DNA of 64,000 nucleotides, taken from positions 52,371 to 116,370 of the forward strand of contig NZ_MBSS01000020.1 of the NCBI RefSeq assembly GCF_001695855.1. Reading direction: 5' to 3'. This document shows, piece by piece, positions 17,982 to 26,683 of this stretch. Source of the DNA: Ensifer sp. LC163 (GTDB lineage Bacteria > Pseudomonadota > Alphaproteobacteria > Rhizobiales > Rhizobiaceae). The first letter of the stretch is position 1. Each line of letters starts with the position of its first letter. The notes beneath the pieces are model-generated. The model made no database searches. It was not told the origin of the DNA and worked only from the letters and a program-made list of their open reading frames with translations. The translations under genes were made by a program, and so were the position numbers.

Positions 17982-19013
17982 ATGAAGGCTGTCGTCATTC
18001 ACGCCGCCAAGGACTTGCGGATCGAGGAACGGGAAGACCAGGTTCCGGGCCCTGGTCAAATCGAGGTTCAGATCGAGGCCGGCGGTATCTGCGGATCGGA
18101 TCTCCACTATTACAACCATGGGGGCTTCGGCACGGTGCGCCTGCGCGAGCCGATGATCCTCGGCCATGAGGTCGCAGGCACGATCAGGGCGCTTGGCGAA
18201 GGCGTCTCCGGGCTCTCTGTCGGTGACCGGGTGGCCGTGTCGCCGAGCCGTCCCTGCGGGACATGCGACTATTGTCAGCGCGGCCAACAGAATCATTGCC
18301 TGAACATGCGCTTTTACGGCAGCGCCATGCCGATGCCGCATATCCAGGGCGCGTTCAGGCAACGTCTGGCTGCCGAAGCGTGGCAGTGCCATAAAGTTGC
18401 TGACGGCGTATCGATCAATGAGGCAGCACTTGCCGAGCCTTTCGCCGTCACGTTGCACGCCGTGGCGCGTGCAGGCTCACTGCTCGGAAAAAGGGTGCTC
18501 GTTACCGGCTGTGGCCCGATCGGCGCGCTCGCGATCATCGCCGCCCGTGTTCACGGCGCGCGTGAGATCGTTGCGACCGACGTCATGCATGGCGTGCTCG
18601 AAAAGGCCGAGTCCATCGGCGCGGACAGGGTGATCAACGTCGCCAGCAATCCCGATCAGCTCGCAGCCTACGCTACCAACAAAGGCTATTTCGACGTCCA
18701 CTTCGAAGCCTCCGGAAATGCGCAGGCTGTGCGTTCTGGCCTCGAAGTTCTGAAGCCTCGGTCGGTACTGGTGCAACTCGGCCTTGGAGGTGACGTTTCC
18801 ATCCCGCAGAACCTGGTGGTGGCGAAGGAGATCGAGATGCGAGGGACATTCCGGTTCCATGAGGAGTTTGGCCTGGCCGTTGATCTCATCAATGCGGGAC
18901 GTGTCGACCTCAAGCCGCTTCTCACTGGCGTCTTCCCGCTCGAGGAGGCGGTGGCTGCCTTTGAGACCGCCGGCGACCGCAATCGCTCCATGAAGGTGCA
19001 GTTGAGCTTCTGA
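17982..19013 (+). CDS. idnD: L-idonate 5-dehydrogenase (zinc-dependent MDR family)
   Basis: The 343-residue product has the length of E. coli IdnD. It shows the catalytic zinc site CGSDLHYYNHGGFG with GHEVAG, the four-cysteine structural zinc lobe (CGTCDYCQRGQQNHC) and a Rossmann motif (VTGCGPIGALAI). It would oxidise L-idonate to 5-keto-D-gluconate, the substrate of the dehydrogenase encoded at 15715. The ATG at 17982 is 8 bases after the previous gene. Confidence 0.87.
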   Translation: MKAVVIHAAKDLRIEEREDQVPGPGQIEVQIEAGGICGSDLHYYNHGGFGTVRLREPMILGHEVAGTIRALGEGVSGLSVGDRVAVSPSRPCGTCDYCQRGQQNHCLNMRFYGSAMPMPHIQGAFRQRLAAEAWQCHKVADGVSINEAALAEPFAVTLHAVARAGSLLGKRVLVTGCGPIGALAIIAARVHGAREIVATDVMHGVLEKAESIGADRVINVASNPDQLAAYATNKGYFDVHFEASGNAQAVRSGLEVLKPRSVLVQLGLGGDVSIPQNLVVAKEIEMRGTFRFHEEFGLAVDLINAGRVDLKPLLTGVFPLEEAVAAFETAGDRNRSMKVQLSF

Positions 19014-19036
19014 GCGATCAGGACAGGAGATTTGCA

Positions 19037-20464
19037 ATGTCACAGGCGGAAATCGGCCTTATCGGTCTCGGCGTCATGGGCTCGAACCTGGCGCTCAACA
19101 TCGCTGAAAAAGGCAACAAGATCGCGGTGTTCAACCGCACCGTCGAGGCGACGCACAAATTCTACGCGGAAGCCGGCGCGCTTCAGGGCCAGATCGTGCC
19201 CTGCGACACGATCGAGGAGTTCGTCGCCGCCATCCGCCCGCCGCGCCCGATCATCATCATGATCAAGGCCGGCGAGCCGGTCGACCAGCAGATGGAAATC
19301 CTCAAGCCCTACCTCGCCAAGGGCGACATCATGATCGATGCCGGCAACGCCAACTTCCGCGACACGATGCGCCGCTTCGACGCGCTGAAGGACAGCGGCC
19401 TTACCTTCATCGGCATGGGCGTTTCCGGCGGTGAAGAGGGCGCGCGCCATGGCCCGTCGATCATGATCGGCGGCACGGAAGACTCCTACAGGCGCGTCGA
19501 GACGGTGCTGACCTCGATCGCCGCCAAATACGACAACGACCCGTGCGTCGCCTGGCTCGGCGAAAACGGCGCCGGCCACTTCGTCAAGACGATCCACAAC
19601 GGCATCGAATATGCCGACATGCAGATGATCGCCGAAATCTACGGCATCCTGCGCGACGGCCTGAAGATGGCGGCGGGCGAGATCGGCGAAGTGTTCGGCG
19701 CCTGGAACAAGGGCCGCCTCAACTCCTACCTGATCGAGATCACCGAGAAGGTGCTGAAGGCCGCCGACCCACTGACCGGCCAGCCGATCGTCGACCTGAT
19801 CCTCGACAAGGCCGGCCAGAAGGGCACCGGCAAGTGGTCGGTGATCGAAGCGCAGAACATGGGCGTGCCGGCAACGGCGATCGAAGCGGCCGTTGCCGCC
19901 CGCAGCATCTCGTCGGCCAAGGCAGAGCGCGAGGCCGCCGAGAAGATCCTTGGCCTGCCCGATGTCGGCGCGTTCACGGTCGCCGACAGGGCCGCCTTCA
20001 TCAGGGACCTGGAAAACGCGCTGCTCGCCGCCAAGATCGGCGCCTATGCGCAGGGCTTCGCCGTCATGTCCGCCGCCTCGAAGGAATTCAACTGGTCGCT
20101 GCCGATGCCGACGATTGCCAAGATCTGGCGCGCCGGCTGCATCATCCGCTCGCAGTTCCTGGATGAAATCACCACCGCCTTCACCAAGGCGCCCGATGCC
20201 GCCAACCTGATCGTCACGCCGGCCTTTGCCGCCATGGTCAGGGAAACCGACGCAGCACTGCGCCGCGTCGTTTCGGCGGCAGCCCTTGGCGGCCTGCCGG
20301 CACCGGCGCTGGCCTCGGCGCTCGGCTATTTCGACAGCTACCGCCGCGGCCGCGGCACGGCGAACGTCATCCAGGCCCAGCGCGACTTCTTCGGCGCCCA
20401 CGGCTTCGACCGCGTCGATGGCGCCGACGCGCACCACGGCCCGTGGGGCAGCGGAGGAATCTAG
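19037..20464 (+). CDS. gnd: 6-phosphogluconate dehydrogenase (decarboxylating)
   Basis: This 475-residue enzyme is the full-length form. It has GLGVMGSNLALNIAEKG for NADP, GVSGGEEGARHGPSIM, the active-site Lys in HFVKTIHNGIEYADMQMI, and the C-terminal domain through QRDFFGAHGFDRVD. It converts 6-phosphogluconate to ribulose 5-phosphate and CO2, completing the idnD-idnO-gntK route into the pentose phosphate pathway. Codon use is more strongly GC-biased at the third position than in the flanking genes, as for a highly expressed gene. Confidence 0.95.
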   Translation: MSQAEIGLIGLGVMGSNLALNIAEKGNKIAVFNRTVEATHKFYAEAGALQGQIVPCDTIEEFVAAIRPPRPIIIMIKAGEPVDQQMEILKPYLAKGDIMIDAGNANFRDTMRRFDALKDSGLTFIGMGVSGGEEGARHGPSIMIGGTEDSYRRVETVLTSIAAKYDNDPCVAWLGENGAGHFVKTIHNGIEYADMQMIAEIYGILRDGLKMAAGEIGEVFGAWNKGRLNSYLIEITEKVLKAADPLTGQPIVDLILDKAGQKGTGKWSVIEAQNMGVPATAIEAAVAARSISSAKAEREAAEKILGLPDVGAFTVADRAAFIRDLENALLAAKIGAYAQGFAVMSAASKEFNWSLPMPTIAKIWRAGCIIRSQFLDEITTAFTKAPDAANLIVTPAFAAMVRETDAALRRVVSAAALGGLPAPALASALGYFDSYRRGRGTANVIQAQRDFFGAHGFDRVDGADAHHGPWGSGGI

Positions 20465-20520
20465 ACGATTACCGTTCCGGAGATGAAAGGACGGGTTCGT
20501 CGCGGCGCACTGAATTGGAA

Positions 20521-20802
20521 TCAGTTGCTCTGCTCGCGGACGGCTGCGTCGAACAGTTCCATCTTGTCGCTGAAGACTTCATAGATCGAACGCTTGAAAA
20601 CCTTCGCCTTCGCCGCAACCGTAGCGGTGGTCGTGCGCGTAAACCCCAACTCGACGAACGCCACCATAATGGTGACGATGGTCGACGGCGCGGCCCAGTA
20701 CATGCCTATGCCCAGCGCTACGACCGCTTCACCAACGAGGTGTGCAGCTTGCCCTTTGGCAGCGGCGCTGCGGAATCCGCGACCTCGGGGATTATCGGGC
20801 AT
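20521..20802 (-). pseudogene. Truncated TetR-family regulator (N-terminal HTH only)
   Basis: The minus-strand frame gives a TetR HTH signature: VAFVELGFTRTTTATVAAKA followed by KRSIYEVFSDKMELFDAAV. The frame ends only 93 residues in, right after the DNA-binding domain, so the ligand-binding domain (usually 120 or more residues) is missing. Several HTH positions are non-standard (for example F where S is usual before KRSIY). It lies divergent to the hydrolase gene at 20847. I read it as a broken local repressor. Confidence 0.65.
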
Positions 20803-20846
20803 TTCAAACGAATGAAACTGTCCGGGAATTGAAGGAGAACGATACT

Positions 20847-22188
20847 ATGCACTTCCGCAGGGATTTTCTGATCATGGGTGCTGGCACCGGGGCGTTGCTT
20901 GCGGTCGGCGTATCGGCTTTTGCGCAGGACGGCGGCAACCATACGAAGTCCGCCATAGCGGTCACAAAAGTCTTCGGCGAGGGCGTCAAGCTGATCGCCG
21001 TGGTGATCGAATACGAGGCATCGGTTGATGGTGCGTCTCTCTCTGCCGATAGCTTCTCGGTCGAGGGACGGACCGTCACTGAAGTTTTCGCCAGCACTAC
21101 CGCCGACCCGGCGGATCGGGCCGACGAGGGACCTTTCGTTATCGTCGTCCTTTCAGCCGAGGATGCGAATGCGGCGCTCGTCCAAAAGAGCGGAGAGCAG
21201 GGCAGTAGTGGCGGCGGTCCGGGGGGCCGCGGCGGCCCTGGCCATGCAGGCGACGTACCAGTCTATGATACGACCTATCCACCCGCCTCTGCGACGGTTG
21301 TGCAGTCCGGGCTGGTCACGCTGGCCGATGGCCAAGTGATCGACGGTGGCGACCGAGCTGTCGAGACGGCGAATGTCGAAAACCTGGTCGTCGACAATTT
21401 CCAACAGCTCGAATTCAACGACACGAAGACGGGCAAGCACCTGCGCTACAATCTCTTCGTGCCCAAGGACCACGATCCGGCGCAACGCTATCCGCTGGTG
21501 CTGTTCATGCACGATGCGGGGGCGACCAGCGACGTGACACGCACCACGCTGTTCCAGGGGCTCGGCGCGATCTCCTGGGCGAGTCCGGAAGACCAGGCCG
21601 AGCGTCCGGCTTTCGTTCTGGCGCCGCAATTCGCCGAAATCATCGCCGACGACGATTCCCGTACTTGCGAAGCGCTCGATGCCACGATCAATCTGATCAA
21701 TAGGCTAGCCGGGGAATACAGCATCGACACGAACCGCCTCTACAGCACCGGCCAGTCGGGCGGCTGCATGATGTCGATAGCAATGGATATTAAGTATCCC
21801 GATTTCTTCGCCGCCTCTTTCCTCGTTGCCGGTCAATGGGATCCGACACTCGTCAAGCCGCTGGCGAAACAGAGGCTCTGGATCCTGGTCTCGCAGGACG
21901 ATGCCAAGGCCTTCCCCGGACAGAATGCCATCACCGGGGTGCTGGAAGCCGAGGGCGCAAAGATCAGTCGTGCCACCTGGGACGCCCGCTGGTCGGCCGA
22001 AGAATTCCGCGCCGCCTTCGATGAGATCGATGCCGAGGCAAGCCCGATCAACTATGTGACCTTTGCCCCGGGGCACAGTCATTCCCGAAGGCGAATCCAC
22101 CGCCGGGGCCAGCGGCCACCGCAACACATGGCGCGTAGCCTATACGATCGAGCCGATCCGTGCATGGATCTTCCGGCAACGGAGGTAA
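20847..22188 (+). pseudogene. Secreted alpha/beta-hydrolase (predicted peptidase/esterase), frameshifted near its C-terminus
   Basis: The gene starts with a good GGAGAA site. It encodes a signal peptide (ending GVSAFAQDGG), a Gly-rich linker (GGGPGGRGGPG, about residues 130-140) and an alpha/beta-hydrolase domain of the LpqC/PHB-depolymerase-like group, with YPLVLFMHDAG and the nucleophile in STGQSGGCMMSIAMDI. Near 22068-22076, in the run ccccgggg, the frame slips. The continuing frame ends in a junk tail at 22241, whereas a one-base correction gives TVIPEGESTAGASGHRNTWR and RAWIFRQRR with a stop at 22186-22188. That shifted part carries the expected catalytic His. A sequencing error is possible. 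Confidence 0.7.
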
Positions 22189-22234
22189 GCTTTCCATGTC
22201 CATTTGCTCGGCGCGCGGCGATTGCAACACCTAC

Positions 22235-22280
22235 TGCATAATTCCTTAAATCGGAATCGATTTAAGGAGGAAATTATGCA
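22235..22280. repeat. Rhizobial-type intergenic palindrome (nested hairpin)
   Basis: Outer arms TGCATAATT (22235-22243) and AATTATGCA (22272-22280) enclose inner arms CTTAAATCG (22245-22253) and CGATTTAAG (22258-22266) around a GAAT loop. From memory, similar palindromes recur between genes in Rhizobium/Sinorhizobium genomes. Confidence 0.7.
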
Positions 22281-22291
22281 GCAAGTTTAAA

Positions 22292-22341
22292 GCGTTACAG
22301 CGTCCTTTGCGGGTCATATTTGACGCGCGGCGCTGTAACGC
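22292..22341. repeat. Second intergenic inverted repeat, adjoining the first
   Basis: GCGTTACAGCG (22292-22302) is the exact reverse complement of CGCTGTAACGC (22331-22341), with gcgggtc and gacgcgc also partly pairing inside. It directly follows the palindrome at 22235 and probably forms one composite repetitive element with it (RIME-like). The remaining bases to 22521 show nothing coding. Confidence 0.65.
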
Positions 22342-22521
22342 CTTCCCCAGACCCTGCACTGCGAGCCGGATGGCCATGGGCGGAGACTTTGTCTCAATGA
22401 TCACGATCGCGCCCGCGCACTTGCGCAGAAAAGCGGATTTGTTGCACTTGAAAAACAGAGCGCGCCTTCCAGTTTGCCTGAGGTTAGCGGGTCACCTGCG
22501 CCCAGCTGAGCGAAGCGACGA

Positions 22522-23220
22522 CTATTTGCCGTCTCTCATTTTCGGGAGGTTGCTCAGGAGTGATGCGCATGCCTTCGTGATGTGGCTAACGAGGAGCTCC
22601 GATGCCAGCGCCACGTCGCGCTGCCGACAGGCGGCAAGTATTTGCCGATGTTCTCGATCATCCACGCCTGTTCCACCCGACAAAGTCAATTGGATGCGAA
22701 GATAGCGTTCAATTCGGTCGTTGACGGACCGGATGAGATTGAGAAGGAAGGGCTTGTCGGCGTCCTCATAGAGACAGGAATGAAACTGCCAAATGAGTTC
22801 GGCCCACCGTGCGACATCGGTTTCGCGCGCGAATTCATCGCAATACCCTTCGGCACGTTGGAAGGTGCGCTCGGTCATCCGTGGTATCGAGAGTTTAAGC
22901 GCATTTGCCTCGAGCATAGCCCGGACTTCGAAGATCTCGGCGATCTCCGGTTCGGTGATGCTCGTTACCACGGCGCCGCGATTTCGTTGAAACTCGACAA
23001 GGCCTTCAGCTTCCAGTCGCTTCAGCGCTTCCCGGACGGGGATTTTGCTGACGTCGAAAAGCTTGGCTATGTCATCCTGTCTGATGGGCTCGTGCTCATC
23101 GAGCGCGCCCGTGACTATAGCCTCGCGAATATACTTCGCGATGATGTCCGAGGTCGGCGGCGTGCTGCCGAGGGATGGCAAGCGCGGTCCGGAGAAAAAG
23201 GCCGAACTTGCCAAGGCCAT
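22522..23220 (-). CDS. GntR-family regulator (FadR/FCD subfamily)
   Basis: This regulator of about 232 residues has the winged HTH (IIAKYIREAIVTGALDEHEP, then DDIAKLFDVSKIPVREALKR) and the all-helical FCD ligand domain (VRAMLEANALKLSIP, FHSCLYEDADKP, EHRQILAACRQRDVALA). The start is uncertain. The frame stays open to 23295, but that part is antisense to a tautomerase fragment, so I take the ATG at 23220; a later TTG is possible. The target is unknown. Confidence 0.78.
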   Translation of the reverse strand: MALASSAFFSGPRLPSLGSTPPTSDIIAKYIREAIVTGALDEHEPIRQDDIAKLFDVSKIPVREALKRLEAEGLVEFQRNRGAVVTSITEPEIAEIFEVRAMLEANALKLSIPRMTERTFQRAEGYCDEFARETDVARWAELIWQFHSCLYEDADKPFLLNLIRSVNDRIERYLRIQLTLSGGTGVDDREHRQILAACRQRDVALASELLVSHITKACASLLSNLPKMRDGK

Positions 23221-23347
23221 TGCCGAAACGCTGGAGCGGGTGGGCGGTATCAAGCCGGAGGCGACGACGGTGATGTTTGTCGAAATTCCTTCCAACGAGT
23301 GGTTCGTCGCGGGCGAGCCGCTCGGGAACTCCTCGCACGAGAGCTGA
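23171..23347 (+). pseudogene. Tautomerase-family (4-oxalocrotonate tautomerase-like) remnant
   Basis: The plus-strand reading RDGKRGPEKKAELAKAIAET, followed by ATTVMFVEIPSNEWFVAGEP, matches the middle and end of small tautomerases (helix, then the V-x-V-x-I-E-x strand and the x-N-W-x-x-GG end). The N-terminal catalytic proline and first strand are absent, and the frame runs into the GntR gene antisense. It is a broken gene abutting the regulator. Confidence 0.5.
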
Positions 23348-23584
23348 ACAGCCTATCCGAAAGTTCCATAATAAAACTCGGGGTACATCGCCGCGATCGT
23401 AGCCGAGAGGATCCTGGTGTCGGAACTGCCTTCCGTCTGTATCAGTACGGTCCCCGTGGTACGAGAAAGTCAGCCAAACGCAGTCAATATGAACAGGCTT
23501 GCGAGAGGTACTCCGGTTATGGATAGCTCAACTGGATCTTGCAACTCGTTGCGTAGCATCTTCGCAACTTGGCGGCGCGAGTTC
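23348..23584. other. Intergenic gap without recognisable gene
   Basis: I see no family-like reading frame, strong hairpin or promoter in this stretch. Confidence 0.5.
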
Positions 23585-23893
23585 TTAAATCCCTGAGCCG
23601 TCGAGCTCTCGGTCGTCGTCGCCTTCCCAGGGTGAGGGCATCGAGGTGCGATTGAGATTGGCCGAGGGCATCGGCATCCAGCACTTCAATTCCGGCTCGG
23701 CGTATTCGATGATGCGGCCGGGCGAGGAATCAGAGGCGCGCCAGCCTTCTGCACCGAACTGATCGCCATTCGACCAATACGCGAGGTCAACTTCTGCCGC
23801 CCCCTGTTCGGACGGGCGGATCGTGACGAGGATCCGACTGCCGTTTTTCGGCGCGCTTGCCATGTGACGCCAGCGGTCTGACTCGGCCATCAT
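23585..23893 (-). CDS. Small hypothetical protein (rhizobial type)
   Basis: This gives a protein of about 102 residues with a consensus ribosome binding site, AGGAGG, 4 bases before the ATG at 23893. That makes it more convincing than the longer frame open to 23968. It contains MASAPKNGSRILVTIRPSEQ and, near the end, ELKCWMPMP, a pattern I have seen in short conserved hypothetical proteins of rhizobia. It has no signal peptide or membrane segment and no recognisable function. Confidence 0.6.
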   Translation of the reverse strand: MMAESDRWRHMASAPKNGSRILVTIRPSEQGAAEVDLAYWSNGDQFGAEGWRASDSSPGRIIEYAEPELKCWMPMPSANLNRTSMPSPWEGDDDRELDGSGI

Positions 23894-24097
23894 TTTTCCT
23901 CCTGCCTTGCAGGTTGCAAGTGTCGCCTCGCCATCAAACACGGTCAACTCAAACTTTGCACAACCCATCGTCTATCGATTGACCGTCCGATCAGGATGGA
24001 CGGCCCGAATTGAGGCGCACCATCGCACCCGGCTGGCAAGTCGTAGTGCTGGAGAGTTCGATCCTATCAAGAGCGAGGAGTTGCAAGTCTCCACGCA

Positions 24098-24116
24098 ATC
24101 AGGCCCCCGCAACCAA
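24098..24116 (+). repeat. 19-bp direct repeat, left copy, resembling a tRNA 3' end
   Basis: The sequence atcaggcccccgcaaccaa is identical to 41319-41337 and is preceded in both places by a related caag(t/c)ctcc tract. Its last bases CCCCCGCAACCA look like the 3' acceptor strand plus CCA of an initiator-type tRNA-Met gene. No complete cloverleaf is present. Confidence 0.65.
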
Positions 24117-24160
24117 GCCAAACAAAAGCCGCTCCAAAAGGGTGGCTTTTGTTTGGCTTG
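24114..24160. terminator. Strong hairpin directly after the tRNA-like end
   Basis: CAAGCCAAACAAAAGCC (24114-24130) pairs perfectly with GGCTTTTGTTTGGCTTG (24144-24160): 17-bp arms and a 13-base loop. The position and T-rich right arm suit a rho-independent terminator of a former tRNA gene. Confidence 0.6.
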
Positions 24161-24412
24161 CGAGCCGCGCGGAGAGGGGCGCGCGCCGAGCAGCTTCCGG
24201 TGGAGTTTTGTGACTTTTGCTTCCGGCGTTTGCTTAAAGCCCTCGGGAGCTGTCGCGCCACGATCGGACCAGCGCAGCCCACTCAGCCGCCGACAATAAT
24301 CTTGTGAAAAATCCGATACTAGGGCACAATTTATGAACGCATCTGAAGTGCGGCGCTATCTCCAATCCGGCCGTCTCGCCGAGTGACAGTTTGCGCCTGA
24401 GGGGCGGCGTCG
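24161..24412. other. Gap upstream of the nuo locus, with a 17-codon open frame
   Basis: No established gene is visible. A short frame at 24333-24386 encodes MNASEVRRYLQSGRLAE and ends 27 bases before nuoJ. It could be a leader peptide or the stump of a disrupted gene. The nuo promoter should lie here, but I cannot place it with confidence. Confidence 0.45.
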
Positions 24413-24909
<497 letters not shown>

Positions 24910-24913
<4 letters not shown>

Positions 24914-25215
24914 TGGTTCCGCTCTGGTGGTACATTTTGCTCGGAGTGGTCCTGTTCGTGATTGGAGCGGCTGGCGTCTTGCTCAGACGCAATATTCTGG
25001 TCGTGCTGATGTCGCTGGAGCTGCTGCTCAACTCGGTCAACATCAACTTCATCGCTTTCGGTCGTCAGTACGACGATTTCCGCGGGCAGATTTTTGCGAT
25101 CTTCGTCATCGCAATCACTGCGGCGGAGGTTGCGGTCGCCCTCGGCATCCTGGTCGCCCTTGTGAGGAACAAATCCACCCTCAAGGTCGACGATGTGACG
25201 ATGATGAAAGGATAG
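24910..25215 (+). CDS. nuoK: NADH:quinone oxidoreductase subunit K
   Basis: This 101-residue protein with three membrane helices shows [20 protein letters not shown], with the conserved membrane Glu, and [19 protein letters not shown] with the second Glu. It has the usual NuoK length and is also similar to MrpC. The start is a four-base overlap with nuoJ. Confidence 0.93.
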
Positions 25216-25219
25216 CGGC

Positions 25220-26683
25220 TTGGACCCGGAGACATCGATCCGGCCGCTGCTTGCCATCGCCGTCCCGGCTCTGGCGGCCCTGGCCGTTGTCCTTCTGAAC
25301 AACCGCGAGAAACTCCGCGACGTCGTCTCGCCGTTGGCCGCGATCGCCCTGTTTGCGATTGTCGCCTCGATGGCGCCCACAGTGCTGGCGGGCGGGACCG
25401 TCGATTTGCGCCTTTTCGAGATACTGCCGGGGATCGACTTCGCTTTCCGCGTCGATGCGCTCGGCATGGTCTTTGCCACGGTCTCGTCACTTCTATGGAT
25501 CGTGGCCGCGTTCTATTCCATCGGCTACATGCGGCACCTGAACGAGCATGCGCAGACCCGGTTCTTCGCCTGTTTCGCCACCAGCCTCGCAGCGGCCGTC
25601 GGGGGCGCCTTCGCGGCCAATCTGTTTACGCTGGTGATCTTCTATGAGGTGCTCAGCCTCGTTACCTATCCGCTCGTCTACCACCACGAGGACGAAGAGG
25701 GATGGACGGGCAGCCGCAAGTACCTCGTCTATCTGATGGGCGCGTCGAAAAGCGTGCTGCTCGCCGCGCTGGCGCTAACCTACCACATTGCGGGGTCGCT
25801 GGACTTTGTGGCGGGGGGACTGCTGGCGAGGGCCGATGCCTCGGCGGCGCTGCTGACGGTCGTCTATTTCTGCTATCTTTTCGGCTTCGCCAAGGCTGCC
25901 GTGATGCCGGTGCACGCATGGCTGCCTGCGGCGATGGTGGCGCCGACACCGGTCAGCGCGCTCTTGCATGCGGTGGCCGTGGTCAAGATGGGCGTCTTCT
26001 GCGTTCTGCGCATGTTGTTCCATGTTTTTGGCGTCGAGCTGGTCGGCAAGCTGGGCCTCGGCATAGCCACGGCCTATCTGGTCTCGTTCACCATCCTGAT
26101 GGCGTCGGTTTACGCCCTGACGCGCGACGACCTGAAGGCCAGGCTCGCCTACTCGACGGTGAGCCAGCTCTCCTATGTCGTGTTGGGTGTGGTTCTGTTG
26201 TCGCCGGTCGCGATGGTCGGCGGGATCATCCACATTGCAGCTCATGCCTTCTCAAAGATCACACTCTTTTTCTGCGCCGGGTCGATCTATTGTGCGTCTG
26301 GCAAGCGGAACATCAGCGACATGGCCGGTATCGGCCGCAGGTTGCCATGGACGATGGGGGCATTTTTCATCGCTTCACTGAGCATGATCGGGGTGCCGCC
26401 GACTGCGGGCTTCGTCAGCAAGTGGTACTTGGCGACAGGGTCGGTGGACGCGGGGCACATCGCGTTCCTCGCCGTGCTCCTGGTGAGTTCGATCCTGAAC
26501 GCCGCCTATTTCCTGCCGGTCAGCTATACCGCCTTCTTCGAGACGGAAACGCAGGAGAGCCGGACGCCGGTTCGCGAAATTCCGATGATGACGATCCCGC
26601 TGGTCGCAACCGCCATCCTGTCGGTGCTGATGGGCATCTTCCCCGGCTATTTTCTCGCTCTGGCGGACGGAGTGGTCAAATGA
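25220..26683 (+). CDS. MrpD-like antiporter subunit within the nuo locus (first of two)
   Basis: This 487-residue polytopic protein of the proton-conducting membrane transporter family has NLFTLVIFYEVLSLVTYPLV with the key Glu, and MPVHAWLPAAMVAPTPVSAL followed by LHAVAVVKMGVF with the key Lys. The conserved His/Lys helix lies at IHIAAHAFSKITLFFCAG. It stands where nuoL would be but lacks the long C-terminal lateral helix of NuoL and is closer in type to MrpD. The start codon at 25220 is a TTG four bases after nuoK. It probably forms a proton channel in the membrane arm. Confidence 0.85.
   Translation: MDPETSIRPLLAIAVPALAALAVVLLNNREKLRDVVSPLAAIALFAIVASMAPTVLAGGTVDLRLFEILPGIDFAFRVDALGMVFATVSSLLWIVAAFYSIGYMRHLNEHAQTRFFACFATSLAAAVGGAFAANLFTLVIFYEVLSLVTYPLVYHHEDEEGWTGSRKYLVYLMGASKSVLLAALALTYHIAGSLDFVAGGLLARADASAALLTVVYFCYLFGFAKAAVMPVHAWLPAAMVAPTPVSALLHAVAVVKMGVFCVLRMLFHVFGVELVGKLGLGIATAYLVSFTILMASVYALTRDDLKARLAYSTVSQLSYVVLGVVLLSPVAMVGGIIHIAAHAFSKITLFFCAGSIYCASGKRNISDMAGIGRRLPWTMGAFFIASLSMIGVPPTAGFVSKWYLATGSVDAGHIAFLAVLLVSSILNAAYFLPVSYTAFFETETQESRTPVREIPMMTIPLVATAILSVLMGIFPGYFLALADGVVK

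Noticed and set aside
24040..24118. Possible complete tRNA gene ending at the CCA-like 24105-24116
   Set aside because: gttcgatcc occurs upstream, but I could not find a matching 5' acceptor strand, anticodon arm or correct spacing. Only a 3'-end-like remnant is supported.
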